Positions 44,961-56,909 of a stretch of DNA of 64,000 nt are shown here, in pieces. The notes below the pieces were generated by a model. It did no database searches. It saw only the letters and a program-made list of their open reading frames with translations, and was not told the origin of the DNA. Position 1 is the first letter of the stretch, and the number at the start of each line of letters is the position of its first letter. A program made the translations under genes and the position numbers. This DNA comes from Liopterus haemorrhoidalis (taxonomy: Eukaryota > Arthropoda > Insecta > Coleoptera > Dytiscidae), in contig OZ020625.1 in assembly GCA_963971575.1 (NCBI GenBank), positions 868,001 to 932,000 on the forward strand, in the 5' to 3' direction.

Positions 44961-45890
44961 TGAGTTTGCGTCAGTAACGAAATGGTCTGATTATCTAAGA
45001 ATCTAAAAATTTCTATATTTGTGGTATAAATCAGCATTTGTTATAAAATGACGTTGGAACGTCCCACGTAAAAGATGTTATTTTAGTAATTTCTTTATGA
45101 CAGAAAACAGCCAGATCTAAAAAAACATCGCAAAAGCGTGGGTTCTAATAAAGGTGCCAAATATTTCTAGTCAGGTATGCATCATCATCGCGTGTCCGTG
45201 GTTAAACACTTGCCTACGGAGTACTGAAACAGATAGCATATTCGATTGGTTGCTCTACAATGCACTCAGGTCACTTGGCGAGCAAGTTTCGTATCCGATT
45301 GTCCGAGCAGTCGCTCTAGAGTTGTTAAAATTTCGTATTCGATTGGGAAAGTCACTGCTCTGAGAGTGCACTGCGAGCAATTTTTCTTGCTCTGGTTAAA
45401 GAGTCAGAGCAGCGTCGAGCAATATGCGCGTAGCGGTATTTCAAAGCTAGTATGTTTATTAGAACTAATTAAATCTTCATCAACTAGTGATGTATTTTTT
45501 TGTATAATAAATCAAATTAGAAAATTAAAAATATAAAATAATTTTAAAAAAGTAACATTTTGCTAATATAAATAAACATAAAAAAAATAAATTATTGCAA
45601 TCACAAAAATAAAATAATAAAAATTATACATAAAGTATTATCCTGCACTGTTTACGCAAGAAAATCACTGTATTTTTAAATAATTAAAATTTGGATTGAG
45701 CATGACGTCATTTGTTCGCTCACAGAGCAATTCCAGAGTGGTCTATTAGAATACGCGATTAGGTTCAAATCTTGCTAGGCGCGCTCATAACGGAGGGGGG
45801 ATACCCGGACACCCTACAGAAACGAAAAAAATTATACTTATTTAATAAAAATTCAGCAACAAAAATCCTTTTTATTAATAAAAATATCAA
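44961..45890. other. Intergenic, possible old TE
   Basis: GCATATTCGATTGG near 45236 and AATACGCGATTAGG near 45750 are weak inverted matches; the interior has GAGCAG/GCTCTG motifs as at 4546-5178. Not firm enough to call. Confidence 0.35.
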
Positions 45891-45897
45891 AATTGTC

Positions 45898-45960
45898 GTC
45901 CTCGGTAGTGCAAAAGTCCTAAAGTCCCGGGTTCAAATCCTGGTCAGGACATGGATATTT
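45898..45960 (+). repeat. tRNA-like SINE head
   Basis: B-box-like GGTTCAAATCC (45930-45940); GTCCT at the start pairs with AGGAC at 45946-45950; then ATGGATATTT, as after the SINE at 799. The A box is poor. Confidence 0.5.
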
Positions 45961-46369
45961 GGTCCTTATAATGGATAACTTCTTCCTCGTTAAAAAATCA
46001 AAAGCTAAATCTTCTTTAATCAAAATTTGATAAAAAACTAAAAATCGTTTCGAAGCTGACTAATAAATATGGATATATGGGTTGTGTTAGGCGCAAATAG
46101 CCACAGATGCTGTGCACAAAAAAAATAACCAACAAACTAAATATGGAAAAGTCAAATCATCAAAATTAAAATAATATATACGCCCACCCGTATCAAAAAT
46201 CAATAATAAATTTGTTTTATTTTTAAATTGACCCCCCACCCTCCAGAGGGGGCCAGATCATTTTTCTATGTGCGCGCCTGATCTTGCTAATCATTAAATC
46301 ATAGATCGACCTAGAATCTACAAAAGCTTTCCAATAAGATTTTGTATAAGGGCCTATATAAAATTTTGT

Positions 46370-46990
46370 AGTTGACCAAATAATTTTTTCTAGACCAAAC
46401 AAGACACGAATAACTCAAATTTTGAAACCGCAGGTCTCTAACTGTTACCGTTTAAGAAATAATATTGTTTTAATTTCCCAAAAAAAATTTCAAGAAAACC
46501 ATTTTTTTTTTTTTTATTATGCTCAAAATGCATCCTAAGAGTATTTGATTCCTAAGGATTTCAAAAATTGCAACCGTAGGTCTCTATCTTTTTTAGTTTT
46601 TGAGTTACGGCCTTTGAAAGTTGAAAATTTTGGTAATTTTCAAAATACTGTCAATAAAAAACGGCCATATTAAATTAGACTCCAATTTTTTCATAGTATA
46701 TATAACTCACGGGAAATTCAAAAATCCAAACCGCAGGGCGTTATCTATTACGAATTTTGAGATATGAATTTTTCAAAATTTACAAATTTTAACGCATCAT
46801 TTCGTGCGATAGTAAAAATTCCGCCACTCAGTCCATATAAAAAAAAAATGTATAGCGCATCTTATTAACCATACTTCAAAGTATATTTTGTGAAAATTTC
46901 GAAAAAATATCTTTTACCATTTTTGAGAAAACAGCAATTCAAAAAAAATTTTGAAAACATTTGTGTGGGCTTAAAAAAATTTTAATACAA
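46370..46990 (+). repeat. Dispersed unit of the ~315-bp repeat
   Basis: TCCTAAGGATTTCAAAAATT, TTTTTTAGTTTTTGAGTTAC and AACCGCAGGGCGTTATCTAT match units at 40.9-42.0 kb. Confidence 0.7.
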
Positions 46991-47463
46991 AAAATAACTA
47001 CATCAATCGAAAGATCATTAAATTCTCTTTCATTCAAAAAAAAGTTTTTCAAAATCCATCCAGCCATTTTCGAGAAAATTGCATTTTAATTTCTCGACAC
47101 ACGTCTTTGACCTCTACAATGTGTTAAGAAGAGAAGTACATGAACGTACTTGAATTATTGATCGTCCGAACTATAGTATGTCTGGTATAATCGACGGTTG
47201 AGGCTCCCATACGTCATTGACGTTTTGTAATGTAATAGAAAGAGATGGAGATAGAAAAATTAAACGTTCGTCTATACGAACAGCGGAAAATTCTTCAGAA
47301 TTGTCCGAAACAATAAATGTTGGACGTCCACAACATTTTACAATGAGTTAGAAAGAGAGGTATAGGACTCAAACGTTAGTGTTTTATTATATTAAGTTAA
47401 TAGTAATGTCTGCCGGCAAGTAAATTGAAAATATAAGTTTTTAATCATAAAATATTGGAAAAC

Positions 47464-48887
47464 ATGTTGGATAATAATTTTTATAACACAGTTTTGTGTC
47501 AGGCGTTTTCTCCATGTGGTAAATACTTATTTGCGGGCGATATTTATGGAGGAATCTCAATTTTTGAGTAAGTTTTAACCTCTTATATTTCTGTCAAATT
47601 GTTTATACCAAAAAATATGTTATAAATGCATGAAATAATGTTTTTTTATGAATATTTCTACGTTATTAGTCGGATTAGATGTAATATTAGCACAAATTAG
47701 ATCTAATTTATTTATTTTTGTTCTAGTTTAAACAAAATCATAAACCCAGATGAAACGGCAACTAGTGATCGATTCAAACCAAAGTTAAAACTCCAAGTAA
47801 CCACTGCGAATAGCATGGTAACCACTCAAAAGTTCTTAATTTGTGGTTCCGTGGGAGAAATTTCTGGCTGGAATTGGAAAAGTCTTTTATCGCCAACGAA
47901 ACATTTAAAACCGGCTTGGACGTTAACTCTTCCAGGTTCGAAAGATATAATGGAAAAGACTGAGGTTAATTGTATGTGGTACGATGATAAATCAGGCCTC
48001 CTCTATGCTGGTTGCGGTGATAATTGTATCCATATATTTAGTTTGGAAGACGGAAGACTTATTCGAACTATGGACGGACATGAAGATTATATTCATAGTA
48101 TTCATAATCAGTAAGTGTTCGAAACTATTTTTTTTGTGAATAATATGTTCCCAACGGGGTATAAGAAGCAAAAGAGTTCTCCGTTTCTAGACCACTCGCT
48201 TTAGAAAGTAACGTAGTCTGACATTTCGTCCTATCTGTGTAAACAGATACCCATTTTAAGTTTTTAATACTTGAGGCTGAGTCTACCCCAGAGCTGATTA
48301 CACAACAGTTTTTTTTTATAATTTCTATTTGACGCTGTGTTATTTTTTAGAGGTTCGCAAATGGTATCGGCCAGCGAAGATGGATTTGTCAAAATTTGGG
48401 ATTTACGAGATAAACAAGTGACGAATAAAATTAAGCCATCGCAAGAGGAAAAGATAAATCGGCCCCATTTAGGGAAATGGGTTGGAGCCGCAGCTTTAAG
48501 CGAAAACTGGCTGGTGAGTTTTTTTTAAATGTTGGTATGAAAAAAAACTTTATAAATTATTTTTAGCTGTGCGGAGGAGGCCCAAAACTCTCCTTGTGGC
48601 ACTTACACTCCCTCGATGTGACTACAGTTTTCGAAATGAATGATTCCGGAGTTCATTGCGCTGAGTTTTTCGAAGACAGAATTTTGGCTGGCGGAGAAGC
48701 GCCATTTTTTTATCAATTTAATTACAATAGTGATATTTTTGCGGAGATTCCAAGCAGTTCTATTTGTGTGTATTCGGCTATCCATCAGCAAGAACCGAAT
48801 AAGGCTCTTTGCATAGCGGGAAGTAGTCCGAAGATAGACCTCTGCACTAATTTCTCGTATCGGGATCAAGTTTTAAGTCTTTATTAG
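47464..48887 (+). CDS. thoc6: THO complex subunit 6 (THOC6), complete, four exons
   Basis: Exons 47464-47567, 47727-48110, 48351-48513 and 48567-48887 join in phase to 323 codons plus stop (TAG at 48885-48887). All introns are GT-AG and 53-240 nt long. The protein opens MLDNNFYNTVLCQAFSPCGK and shows WD40 blades, best seen in DGHEDYIHSIHN and VSASEDGFVKIWDLRDK, with a late GSSPKIDLC strand. Length and blade order match animal THOC6 (about 320-340 aa), the WD40 subunit of the THO/TREX complex that couples transcription and splicing to nuclear mRNA export. The upstream region is TE-rich with no obvious core promoter element. All reading frames are intact, so it is probably functional. Confidence 0.94.
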
Positions 48888-48943
48888 TTTAGGTAGGTTA
48901 AATGTATATTTTAAGACTTATTTTTTATATGAAATGAAAATGA

Positions 48944-48949
48944 AATAAA
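48944..48949 (+). terminator. THOC6 polyadenylation signal AATAAA
   Basis: AATAAA lies 57 nt after the THOC6 stop codon. It is the first canonical polyadenylation signal downstream and gives a short 3' UTR. Confidence 0.6.
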
Positions 48950-49019
48950 TAAAAAATTGTAAAAATAATGTTTTCTACCTTTAAACTGTGATTGCATTGA
49001 AAAAATGTTTCTTTTTGTT

Positions 49020-49445
49020 TTTTACAGCTTTAAACTGTTTTTGGAGTGAAAAATTGGTTATTTTTTCAATCCAAAATACAGTTTTTGGTTCGAGAAGACT
49101 TTAAACTAGAGAAGTCTAAATTTAGAAAGTCCATTTTTTTGAGAAGTATTTTTTTTAAGGTTATCAACTGTTGTCTAATTTTTAAGTTCTTTTTTATTTT
49201 TTTTTACAGCTTTAAACTGTTTTTGGAATGAAAAATTGGTTATTTTTGCAATCCAAAACACAGTTTTTGGTCCGAGATGACTTAAAACTAGAGAAATTTA
49301 ATTTTTAGAAATTTTTTAAGAAAATATATTTTTCACACCCTTGTTTGTATCTTGTTTTACCTTGCATTGCAAAAATGATTATTTTTTCTATTATTTACAA
49401 AGAAGGGTTAATGTCCGAGAAGACATTAAACTAAAGAAGCCCGGC
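49020..49445 (+). repeat. Tandem degenerate repeat downstream of THOC6
   Basis: Two units of about 180 bp (49027-49120 and 49207-49295) share TTTACAGCTTTAAACTGTTT and TCCGAGAAGACTTTAAACTA; a third decayed unit ends near 49440. The same GGTCCGAGAAGACCTTAAAC core occurs at 6154-6184 and 20794-20822, so the unit also exists as an interspersed repeat. Confidence 0.65.
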
Positions 49446-49749
49446 AAATCAACAGTATATCGGCTACCGACACATCAGTTGCCGTCAAAACAATAATTCG
49501 GCCTAAAATTAATTAAATAATTTATTACTACAAATATACAATTTTACATTTCAACTGAGAAAAAAAACTTAAATACAGTCATCATCTTGGACATAAACTG
49601 CAAATTGCAGTGGTGGACTGGCCCATCGGACAATTTTTCGGTGGGCCGGTCCGGAAAATTTTGCTAGATTTCGTTCAGCATAAGAAAAACACAGGCGGAT
49701 GTTCCCATATGCAGAAACCAAATTTCGTCCATTACGTTACCAACAGTTA

Positions 49750-50151
49750 CAGGCTAGTCCAAACGTTTAGGCGGAACTAAATGGGAATTTTGTTTTTTAT
49801 GTCACGAGAAGAGACCTTGTTTGGGCTATTTCTTGTTTCACGTTTGGTATGTAAAAATTGAAAATTCCAACAGTGAAACCATGGAAACGAAAGACATGTC
49901 AAAAATAAAATCCTTTTTACATATTTTAATGACAAAAAAATAAATAAATGGGAAATTTGTATTAAAAATAACACAAAAAATCATAATATAAAGAAATGAC
50001 ACATTAAAATGATATTAACCTTAATCAAAAAAATGTTTATTGTAAGTATGATTTACAAAGCTTAAACAAAATGGCCCAAAAGTACGATTCAAACCATAAA
50101 AGTAACTAGATTTTAAAATCTAGTCCCCCCCTTAACGTTTGGAATAGCCTA
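49750..50151. mobile_element. TA-type MITE (GGCGGAACTA family), 402 bp
   Basis: CAGGCTAGTCCAAACGTTTA start and ACGTTTGGAATAGCCTA end, TA on both sides (49748-49749, 50152-50153). Interior as in 26249-26650. Confidence 0.85.
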
Positions 50152-50159
50152 TATTTTAA

Positions 50160-50654
50160 AGTCCGTTCTACATTATACCTTTTTCAATACTATCCAACTC
50201 TGACGTCATTTTAACTTTTGATACTACAGAATATAGTGGGGAGAAAAATAAGAGACAGCGATACCTTCAATCTTTTATTACTTTGTGATACTCTTCACTG
50301 ACAACTTAAAAAACCCTAGGTTCAGGTGACAGACAACAGTTTGGTAATAGAACCAATTTATAAATATTGTTTAATTGTGCTAAGTTTATATTTAATTATA
50401 TGTTCTAAATAAACTTCTTATCAACTTAATAAACTTCTAAAAGTTAAGTTGTAAACAAAAACTAAAAAGTTGGTAGTTGGTACGACTGTGAAGTAAACAA
50501 TTCAATTGACCGGAGGTAGTTTTGAGAATAGTGTAGTTTGTAGTGTAGCATCGAAAGTTGGAAGGAAGTATTCTGTTTCACATTATATTTTTTATGTCAG
50601 TACTACGTAAAAAATATGTAGTGCTTCGCAAAAAAGTATAATGTAAAACGGACT
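50160..50654. mobile_element. PIF/Harbinger-like MITE, 495 bp
   Basis: AGTCCGTTCTACATTATACC and, inverted, AGTCCGTTTTACATTATACT. TAA at 50157-50159 and 50655-50657. Eight bases from the preceding MITE. No coding. Confidence 0.75.
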
Positions 50655-50929
50655 TAACACATTTCAGTGGCGTCACTTACTTTGATTTGTTTTTGACTAC
50701 GCGTATTGTGTTTATTTCCGTTATTATTATTTATTTCTGGTACGTTTCAAGGTATACCGTGTACTAAAATGAGTAAAAATGTATTTGAAATACATGATTT
50801 TGTTTGGTATCAACAATTGTTTAAAACCCTTATATACGTCAATGTAATCAGCTATTTTTTCGCCCAGAATTGACTAATTTATGATACCCTGTGTTTTTTT
50901 TATGTTGAACAAAGTCTTAATTGGTCAAA

Positions 50930-53900
50930 TCACAAAAACCCATGTCCAGCTATTGCAGCTGGAATAAATCCTTCAGCACCATCTTTGGTTCGAACCCAGA
51001 ACCAATCTTTCAAATTCGCCCCTACCAAAGCAACAACATCCCCTTTTTGGACACTCAGAGTATTTTTACTATCTGCCACAAAATCTTCACAAATCACTAA
51101 AAGGGTTTGTCTTGTCCCGGATTTTTTGGCGCACGAAACAGCCCGAAGGTAAAGTCTATCGACACTACGTTCCCCACAAGAGGTCTTGCTTTTTCTACTC
51201 CTACACCTGGATCCAGAACATTCACTCCTGCTGCTTAGTTTTTCTGTATCTGTCATATTTCCGCATGGTTTTGGGTAAATGTCTTGTTTCTCCCAGCAGG
51301 GGATTGTTTTTTCGTCTTTTGGGGGGAGTATTCCTAAGGGGAGACATGCTGAATAGTTGACGTAGCCTTCTTCAGCGTGGGGGGTTTGGACGTAAAGCCA
51401 GGTTTGGTTTTTGAAAACTGCGTTTACAACCATTCCTAGGGGAAGAGAGATTTCTTCTTGATATCCTCCGAGACGAGTTTGGTAGAGGACACTTGGAAAT
51501 GCTAAGACTACGGGAATGTTGGCTGGCTTCTCCAAGGAGGCCTAGAAAATTTAAAAAAATATTAATACAAAATTTATGTGAAGTTTGGATTTTCACACAT
51601 TTCAGGGTTTCGCAGGTATATAATAAGTGAAAACGGCTTTGTGAAAAAATTTGCTTTGTATAGTGCGTTCGAAGGTGAGTTTGCAGTATAGCTCTTATGG
51701 AAAATGGGAGCGGTGTTGCCAAATGTTGTAAAAGTGTAAAATGTGTCAATTATAATAATATGAAAAACTCGTATGATTTACAAAAATCAACTCTTATAAA
51801 ACTCAAAATAACACTCAACAAAAACAAATGGCCATTTGTAGAATACTGCGTCTTCACAGATCAGCGCGTTTTAGAGCTGGCAACGTCGACAAGCAAGAAA
51901 AGGATAGTGTCATTGTGTAAACCCATTAGAGAGTATGAAAAAGAACTACTCCATATGCCCTGTACTGCAAACTCACCTTTGAACGCACTATAGTAATCAC
52001 AGAAAAATGAACGTTCTTTTTAAAATAATATATCATCTGTTAATATTTGAAATGTGTCGAATTAGTGAAACTGAGATAGAGGCATCCTTTGGCATATCGC
52101 AGACTGCAATACATTCGATTTTGCATGAACATTTAGCTGTGAAAAAGATCTGTTCCCGATGGATTCGGCATATTTACACCGAAGCTCAAAAAATTGATGT
52201 GAAGTGTGAATTTTCACACATTTCAGGATTTCGCAGGTATATAATAAGTGAAGGCGGCATGCTGAGTGTGTAGGACAAATTTTGCTTTTAATCACGGCAA
52301 AATGATCGATATTTTTAAAATAATTTATCATCTGTTAATCTAAGAGCTTTAAAAACAAATTTTATGTTAAAATATTTTTTTGTTAATTTTAATTTGAATA
52401 CCTAATACCATTATTTAGGTTTCTAAATATGTGCAGTATTTTTTTATACAGCAAGGTTCATTAAGATTTTGAAAATTGCGCCTATGGCTTCCATTGGTTG
52501 TTTTAAGCCATATGATCCGCCCGTTTTGTATACATGACATATAGAATGAAAATATAAATCCAACTGGTTATTAAATTTACGCTCTTAAAAATTAAATGCA
52601 ACATTTGCCAAAATATAATTAGAATTTTGACAAAATAATTTAAACAAAATAAAAATGAAAAAAAAAACAAAAAATAAAATTGTTTCCTCTGCCCGGGAGC
52701 GAACCCTAGTTTGCTGGCCAAGCAGAGCCAGTAAAATTGTTTTTTTTTGCATTTTTATTTTGTTTAAATTATTTTTTCAAAGTTCTAATTATATTTGGGC
52801 AAATGTTGCATTTAATTTTTAAAAGCTTAAATTTAATAATCAGAGGGGCGGAGTTATGACTTAAAACAACCAATGGAAGCCATAGACGCAATTTTCAAAA
52901 TCTTGATGAACCTTGCTATATAAAAAAAAAAAAAATACTTCACATATTTAGAAACCTAAATAATGGTATAAGGTATTCGAATTAAAATTAACAAAAACAA
53001 TATTTTAACATAAAATTTGTTTTGGCATCCCATATAATCAACATTCACCTGCGAAACCCTGAAATGTGTGAAAATTCACACTGCACATAAATTTTTTCTA
53101 GTATGTACAGTAGGTGGCCAAATTATTAGGGACAGCACACCCCCCCCTGTAATTTTCAAGTTTAAATGCATTTTGTGAGAAAATAACTAGTTTTTAAATC
53201 ATTTTTCTTCTATATTCTTGTTGCTGGTATCATTATTATTTAAAAAAGCGGGAGATCGCCAAAGAAATCATCACCAAGCGGCAATTTATAGAAACCCTTA
53301 TCAGAGAGTGGCATCACAACCCCAATCTCCGACACAACGCAAAAGTCTGCATAGCAAGCATGCCTAAACGCCTGGAAGCCGCAATCGCAGCAAAGGGTGG
53401 CATTACAAAATATTAAGATTTTACTTAATTTGTTAAATTAACACTTTTTATACAAAAATAAATGATTATGAATAAGCAATTATGTCGTTTTATATTCTAA
53501 ACAAAGCACTCTAACGAATAAAAATAAATACGAGACCCAAAGCCACTTATTTCCTCATTAAATTCATTTGAAAATTACAAAAAATCTGCACTGTCCCTAA
53601 TAATTTGGCCACACACTGTATAAATCACTACAAATTAAAAAATTCAAAACGCAGATTACTATCTTTTATAGTTTTTGAAATACGAATATTTAAAAAAAAT
53701 AAATAAATAATTTTTGTTTTGTACCAAAATGCGATTTTATTCCATTTATGGGGGGTGGGGAATCCCAGAAAAATGCAAAAAAAATCTAGCTTTGCTATTT
53801 TTTGAGTTTTTTCTGTCAGTTTTTATCCTGACAAATTCTTTAAATAAATAATTTATATTTTATATCATTATTCACTTACTAAATACCTGCGAAACCCTGA

Positions 53901-55297
53901 AATGTGTGAAAATTCACACTCCACATCAATTTTTTGTCCTTACCTTGGTTAAAAACGCATCCACATCCTGAATTTCATACCCAAATCTCTTATCTTTTTC
54001 TTGTCTAGAAACTCTTCTTTTTCTATGTCTATGTTTTTCTCTATTCCTATCCGCATTCAAATTAGGCTCACTTTTTGTCCTAATCGGTATTTCCCCATTT
54101 CTAATTTTGGTATCATAGTTAGGACTTTGCCTGTCTCTTTTTAGACAAGTATTTTCCCGATTAGATTCAACGCTTCGTCTCCGTGCTTTGTATTGGAGTT
54201 TTACCGGTTCAGGAGTTGGTGTAGACTTCGGTTGGGTTCTCAAAACCCAGGTCAAAGATAATCTGGGTTTTGTTTTTAAGGATGATGTTTTTTGGCCCAT
54301 TTCATCTTGAGAAATTTGGGGGTTATTTTGGATCGCTAACAAATCTGGTGGATTGGGGATTTCGATTTCGACCTAAAAAATAAAATAAAAATAATACAGT
54401 TAGGGTATCGAAATTACTGACATTTTTACCGACCGCCAACATATATAAGGGAGGTATTGTGATCATACCGATTTTGACATTTCGATGGATCTCCACGAAT
54501 TGAGGTCCCTACATAACGTTTTGACTATTTTTAGCATGATGTCTGTCTGTCCGTCTGTCTGTCTGTCTGTGTACACGTGCAGAGCAAATTCGGCTAAAAG
54601 GATTTTTATGAAACTTAATTTACTTATGAAAATACCAGTTGCCATGCATAAATGAAAATCAAAATGTAAATGTAAACACAAATTTCTACAATAGGGTGAC
54701 CATTTTCTTAAGAAGGCAATGCGGGACGGAGAAAAAAAAAGGTTCTCATCTCTCAAACCCAAGTGAAGAGCAAAAAAAAGGTCCTCACCTCCCAAAATCC
54801 AAGTGAAGGGCAAAAAAAAAGGTCTTCATCTCCCAAAATCCAAGTGAAGAGCAAAAAAGAAAAGGTCTTCACTTCCCAAATCCAAGTGAAGAGGAAAAAA
54901 ATACGGGACAAAATGTTAAAATGCGGGACGCATCTTAATGCGGGACAAAATGTTAAAATGCGGGACGAATGGTCACGCTATTCTACAATAACTTAGGTTT
55001 TTGTTTAGCTAATAATGTAAATTTATATTAAATATTTTTTGTGGGGAAAGTTATCTCATATCCGTAAGTGAGGCATCGCTTACGGTTAAATCTTGCAATT
55101 CCCCTGCTTTCGACATATTATCACGATTTAATATAAAGTAATTTTGCTACCTCAGTACAAAAGAAATTACTGTAAAAGGGTTTAATAATAATAATTTTGT
55201 AAAACCACTTACATCAGAGTCTTTTGAAGTATCCGACGTTTCAGAATCAGACTCTGGGGGAATATCTTCATTATTGGCTGCATTGGTCTCTTTACCC
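50930..55297 (-). CDS. Dlish: SH3-domain adaptor, Dlish/Vamana-like, 3' three exons
   Basis: Exons 55297-55212, 54372-53944 and 51541-50930 (stop TGA at 50930-50932) join in phase for about 231 codons plus a partial 5' codon. The first two code disordered acidic (PPESDSETSDTSKDSD) and Arg/Lys-rich sequence. The last holds an SH3-like fold (IPVVLAFPSVLYQTRLGGYQ through EEGYVNYSACLPLG), a Ser/Arg linker, DRLYLRAVS, and a second SH3 (LSVQKGDVVALVG, EGFIPAAIAGHG) ending GHGFL. Established: Dlish binds Fat and Dachs at the apical junction and controls Hippo signalling and planar polarity. I identify it from memory of Dlish features (YEIQDVDAF, YVQTPHAEEGYV, AGHGF end). The N-terminal exon with the start codon was not found and may be right of the window. 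Confidence 0.8.
51574..51632 (-). repeat. Inverted-repeat arm next to the Dlish acceptor
   Basis: ATGTGAAGTTTGGATTTTCA, then CACATTTCAGGGTTTCGCAG: the family B terminal segment, pairing with 53871-53930. Confidence 0.75.
51661..51990. mobile_element. TIR element in the Dlish intron, 330 bp
   Basis: TAGTGCGTTCGAAGGTGAGT and the inverse ACTCACCTTTGAACGCACTA, TA on each side. A 98-codon plus frame inside (MENGSGVAKCCKSV) has no recognisable domain. Confidence 0.78.
52050..52180 (+). pseudogene. mariner helix-turn-helix fragment
   Basis: CRISETEIEASFGISQTAIHS then ILHEHLAVKKICSRWIRHIY, the irritans-type mariner DNA-binding region, running straight into family B repeat sequence. Confidence 0.72.
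52185..53100. repeat. Inverted pair of family B half-elements
   Basis: 52185-52735 reads as family B on the minus strand, ending in a tRNA-like segment (CCCGGGAGCGAACCCTAG). 52736-53100 reads as family B on the plus strand, ending CTGCGAAACCCTGAAATGTG. Together they can fold into a long hairpin of 350-450 bp arms. Confidence 0.72.
53108..53618 (+). mobile_element. Deleted Tc1-like transposon, 511 bp
   Basis: Inverted ends CAGTAGGTGGCCAAATTATT and CAGTGTGTGGCCAAATTATT, TA on both sides. The interior keeps the transposase C-terminus (REWHHNPNLRHNAKVCIASM, AAIAAKGGITKY stop) typical of Tc1 DD34E elements. Confidence 0.87.
53871..53930 (+). repeat. Inverted-repeat arm next to the Dlish donor
   Basis: TTCACTTACTAAATACCTGC then GAAACCCTGAAATGTGTGAA, complement of 51574-51632. 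Ends about 12 nt from the donor at 53943. Confidence 0.75.
54425..54620 (-). repeat. Family A repeat fragment
   Basis: ACCGACCGCCAACATATATA, GAATTGAGGTCCCTACATAA, (GTCT)n 54541-54570 and ACACGTGCAGAGCAAATTCG: the inverted 3' half of family A, in the Dlish intron. Confidence 0.72.
54692..54980. mobile_element. hAT-like MITE, 289 bp, perfect 8-bp duplication
   Basis: TAGGGTGACCATTTT end and AATGGTCACGCTA end; TTCTACAA at 54684-54691 and 54981-54988. The interior has four ~42-bp units with CCAAGTGAAGAGCAAAAA (54735-54900) and repeated TGCGGGACAAAATG. The 77-codon frame through it is a repeat artefact. Confidence 0.85.
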
Positions 55298-55493
55298 CCT
55301 GCAAAAAAAATGATTTTAAAAAATCTAAATAAAAATTTCTGTAAATGTAAAAAAATTGGTCCTGTAGAGATTAAAATAAAATAAAAATAACACCATCAAA
55401 AAACGAGTAAAGAAACCAAGGGGGGGGGGCATGGGGTTGAGCCCTCCCCCGAAGCACTCAAAAACATTTTTAAAAGAAAACTTTGTCTTGTAC

Positions 55494-55635
55494 GAGGTAT
55501 TCCAAACGATTAGGCGGAACTAACTGGAATTTTCATTTTTGTAAGTTGTCATTAGCTATTTTTTTATATATTGAAGTTGGCTTTTCCTGAACAAAATGAT
55601 CAAAAGCTTCAATCAATCTGTAAAAATTACTATTC
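55494..55635 (+). mobile_element. Truncated GGCGGAACTA-family MITE
   Basis: GGTATTCCAAACGATTAGGC, then AAGTTGTCATTAGCTATTTT and ATGATCAAAAGCTTCAATCA; the right end is missing. Confidence 0.65.
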
Positions 55636-56245
55636 TACAGAAAATTCATGGAAATTTTTAGTTTTTCATTGTATTTTTAATTCTTTTTGACTGTCTGTCA
55701 ATATGATATCAACTAAAATATGGTAAATATATTAGTAAAAATTAATATCTCTGCCTGAAAAAGTAGAAGGGCCTTTTAATATATCAACTGATGATTTAGG
55801 CAAATTTTGAGTGGGGTAAATGCTTTTTTCAGTCTTTTGGACGTAAAAAATCACTTTCCATAAAATGTAACGAGCAAACGTGCATGCATGGGCTTGGATT
55901 TTTGCCCATTTTTAGTTTTTGGGTCCATAAAAACCTACGATCCACTTTCTCTCTGCCTCCAAACGTCGTTTCAATTGATATTTTTTTCGATTTAGTTAAA
56001 TTATGGAATGTTTAAGAGGGATTCTTCTTTATTCACAATTTACATTGCGGCACACAACAAAATTGAATGTTTTTTTTTCCACGATTCACAAAAATAAAAC
56101 TCAAACAACAAAAAAACCAAGGCTTCGAACCGTTATTTTTTCGTTTCGGTTTTTGTTCCGGTTCAATTAAAAATATATATATCAGCTCGGTTCCGGTTTT
56201 CGTTCCGGCAAAAAAAACGTTTTTTTTTCGGTTTTCAGTTCCGAG

Positions 56246-56467
56246 CAGTGGCGGCACTAGCTCTTAAAATCTGGGGAGGGGGGCAGGAAATATTGGAAAT
56301 TATTTTTTTATCGTTTTCCCATGAAAATACAAGTGATGAACTAAAAAAACAAAGTCCTCACTTTTAAAACACATTTTTTTCCAAAAAATTCTGGAGGGGT
56401 AACTGAAGCCAGACCAATTTTTGAGGGGGCCCGAGCCCCTCCTGACCCCTCGCTAGCGCCGCCACTG
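56246..56467. mobile_element. hAT-like MITE, 222 bp
   Basis: CAGTGGCGGCACTAGC and GCTAGCGCCGCCACTG ends; 8-bp duplication GTTCCGAG (56238-56245) / GTTCAGAG (56468-56475). Inserted in a TTCCGGTTTTCG-rich repeat that continues after 56755. Confidence 0.85.
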
Positions 56468-56909
56468 GTTCAGAGTAATAAATTTTTACAAATTTAAAAT
56501 TTTTTTAAATTTACCTTCTACTATAATTTAGAAGAACATTTTAGTCCTTATTTTGTAATAATAATACCAAGGCCGTTGCCAGGGAGGGAGTTCTAGGCGT
56601 TTACCCCCCCCCCCCCCCGAAATAATAGAAGCGTTTTTTTTTACTTATCAGTTAAAAAAAATGCGACTTTTTTTCTGCTCATCAGTTTAAAAAAAAATTC
56701 TTATATAAAATGTATTTTATATTACATTACTGAACCTAAATAAAACAATATTTTTTTTCGGTTCAGTTCCGGTTTTCACTCCGACAAAAAAAAAACGGTT
56801 TTCGGTTCAGTTCCGGTTAGACGCTCATATTTCTCCATTGAACAAAACAAAACAATGTCACTTTCGTATCTTCCGCAAATTGCCATCAGATGTCAGGGCG
56901 CTTAGGAAG

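Noticed and set aside
44961..45890. A TIR transposon like the one at 4546
   Set aside because: Candidate ends match too weakly and no duplication could be found.
51697..51993. 98-codon frame as a THAP-like protein
   Set aside because: Cys spacing does not fit a THAP finger and the frame lies between inverted ends of a 330-bp element.
54763..54996. 77-codon Lys/Ser-rich frame
   Set aside because: Falls wholly in the internal tandem repeats of a hAT-like MITE with an 8-bp duplication.
56033..56257. 74-codon frame with a GTKTGTEL-like repeat
   Set aside because: Low-complexity translation of TTCCGGTTTTCG repeats next to a hAT MITE.
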